From NCBI GenBank assembly GCA_021789565.1, contig JAJYJL010000049.1, positions 1 through 15,786 of the forward strand: a DNA stretch of 15,786 bases, written 5' to 3'. Positions 14,678 through 15,786 of the stretch are shown piece after piece (within the stretch, counting starts at the first letter, position 1; the number at the start of each line of letters is the position of its first letter). The notes below the pieces were generated by a model, which saw only the letters and a program-made list of their open reading frames with translations, was not told where the DNA came from and searched no databases. The DNA comes from Acidobacteriota bacterium (GTDB lineage: Bacteria > Acidobacteriota > Terriglobia > UBA7540). The translations under genes and the position numbers were made by a program.

Positions 14678-15786
14678 TCAATCAGCCGCAGCCTGTGTCT
14701 TTTTGCTTGTCCCAATCCGCATCCCGTAGAACGAGCGGTAGACAAAGAAATACGAAATGGCAAAGAACAGGGCCGCCAGCGTGTGTGTCAACCCTGGACC
14801 GCTGGTGGCTGTGAGCTGGACGGCGAGCTCCACGGCCAGCAGACCAAACAGCGTTGTGAACTTGATGATCGGGTTCAGCGCCACGGATGAGGTGTCTTTG
14901 AACGGATCGCCTACCGTATCGCCCACCACAGTTGCATCGTGCAGAGGCGTCCCCTTTTCTTTCAGCTCGACTTCGACAATCTTCTTGGCGTTATCCCACG
15001 CGCCGCCCGCGTTGGCCATGAAGATGGCCTGATCGAGGCCGAAAGTGGCAATCGAAATCAGGTAGCCAATAAAAAAGAACGGATCGAGGAAAGCGAAGGC
15101 CAGAGTCGCAAAGAACACTGCGATGAAGATGTTCAACATGCCCTTTTGCGCATACTGCGTGCAGATCGCGACAACCTTCTTGCTGTCGCTCGCTGACGCC
15201 TTTTCCACTCCCTCCAGCCGGATGTTGGCTTTGATGAATTCCACGGCGCGATAGGCGCCGGTGGTGACAGCCTGTGTCGAGGCTCCAGTAAACCAGTAGA
15301 TGATGGCCCCGCCGGAAACCAATCCCAGAACAAAAGGAGCATGGAGGAGCGACAGCTTGTCGACGTTCGCTGTCAGACCGTTGGTGAGGGCCATGATGGT
15401 GGCAAAAATCATCGTCGTTGCCCCCACGACCGCCGTTCCGATCAGCACGGGCTTGGCTGTGGCCTTGAATGTGTTGCCGGCGCCGTCATTGGCTTCCAGC
15501 ATTTCTTTGGCCTGCTCAAAATTCACATCAATATTGAAGTCGCGTTTCACTTCCTGCTCCACGTTGGGAACGTGTTCGATCAGTGAGAGCTCGTAAACGG
15601 ACTGGGCGTTGTCTGCCACCGGGCCGTAGGAATCCACCGCAATCGTTACCGGCCCCATGCCCAGAAAGCCGAAAGCCACCAGGCCGAACGCAAACACCGG
15701 CGCGGCCAGCATGATGCTCTCCAGTCCGTGCACGCTGACCCATGATCCGATGGCCATCAGCACCATCATGGTCAGGCCCAGGTAGT
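14678..15786 (-). CDS. hppA: Membrane-bound proton pyrophosphatase, C-terminal part (runs off right edge)
   Basis: Integral membrane pump that couples hydrolysis of pyrophosphate to ion export. The frame is open to the window edge (upstream codons read YLGLT before MMVLMAIG), so the N-terminal half lies outside; 368 residues are visible. Signatures are PVTIAVDSYGPVADNAQ, NAGGAWDNAKK and VVGDTVGDPFKDTSSVALNP, with the Mg-pyrophosphate-binding Asp and Lys residues kept, plus several hydrophobic helices. The position that decides potassium dependence holds Lys (GNTFKAT, codons near 15458-15478), which in known enzymes means potassium independence and proton pumping. Compared with the standard family, about 25 extra residues sit before that motif and the usual GNTTKA and SGPSLN are GNTFKA and SSVALN. 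It appears to be a divergent subgroup. The promoter lies outside the window. Confidence 0.93.
   Translation of the reverse strand, partial: YLGLTMMVLMAIGSWVSVHGLESIMLAAPVFAFGLVAFGFLGMGPVTIAVDSYGPVADNAQSVYELSLIEHVPNVEQEVKRDFNIDVNFEQAKEMLEANDGAGNTFKATAKPVLIGTAVVGATTMIFATIMALTNGLTANVDKLSLLHAPFVLGLVSGGAIIYWFTGASTQAVTTGAYRAVEFIKANIRLEGVEKASASDSKKVVAICTQYAQKGMLNIFIAVFFATLAFAFLDPFFFIGYLISIATFGLDQAIFMANAGGAWDNAKKIVEVELKEKGTPLHDATVVGDTVGDPFKDTSSVALNPIIKFTTLFGLLAVELAVQLTATSGPGLTHTLAALFFAISYFFVYRSFYGMRIGTSKKTQAAAD

Overview
The window looks like a chromosomal segment from a moderately high-GC, Gram-negative-type soil bacterium. The best guess is Acidobacteriota. This rests on the overall gene mix, the look of several uncharacterised exported proteins and the two intergenic repeat types; no marker gene here proves it. 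No rRNA, tRNA, CRISPR array, transposase, integrase or phage gene was found.

Left part (1-5163, all minus strand). A tight cluster reads from 2671 leftwards: an exported zinc-dependent N-acetylmuramoyl-L-alanine amidase, a membrane-anchored GerMN-domain protein 3 bp later, and RNase PH (rph) 13 bp later, which runs off the left edge. A gerM-rph neighbourhood is also known in Bacillus. A good promoter (2672-2701) and a large inverted repeat made of two hairpins (2742-2808) lie upstream. Next comes a translationally coupled pair: a secreted TIM-barrel protein built like a glycoside hydrolase (3466-5163) and a small membrane protein (2936-3469), joined by a GTGA stop/start overlap.

Middle (5164-9000). 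A 531-bp gene-free stretch holds an array of degenerate direct repeats (5371-5531). It is followed by a YyaL/DsbH-family thioredoxin-fold protein (minus strand) with two possible starts, one of which would give it a membrane anchor. On the plus strand is a small membrane protein that resembles the transmembrane part of MscS-like channels but lacks the MscS domain.

Right part (9001-15786). A plus-strand membrane protein with a C-terminal zinc ribbon converges on a three-gene minus-strand operon: a Tat-exported aldo/keto reductase, an exported rhodanese and an alpha/beta hydrolase. Then follow a DUF421 (YetF-like) membrane protein (plus), a PilZ protein with a central Cys4 motif (minus), a small exported coiled-coil protein (plus), and the C-terminal part of a membrane proton pyrophosphatase (hppA, minus) that runs off the right edge.

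The shared theme is the cell envelope: most of the complete genes encode exported or membrane proteins. I see no clear new defence or mobile system. The best leads are the repeat array at 5371-5531, the unassigned glycoside-hydrolase-like/membrane-protein pair, the divergent pyrophosphatase and the PilZ-Cys4 protein.
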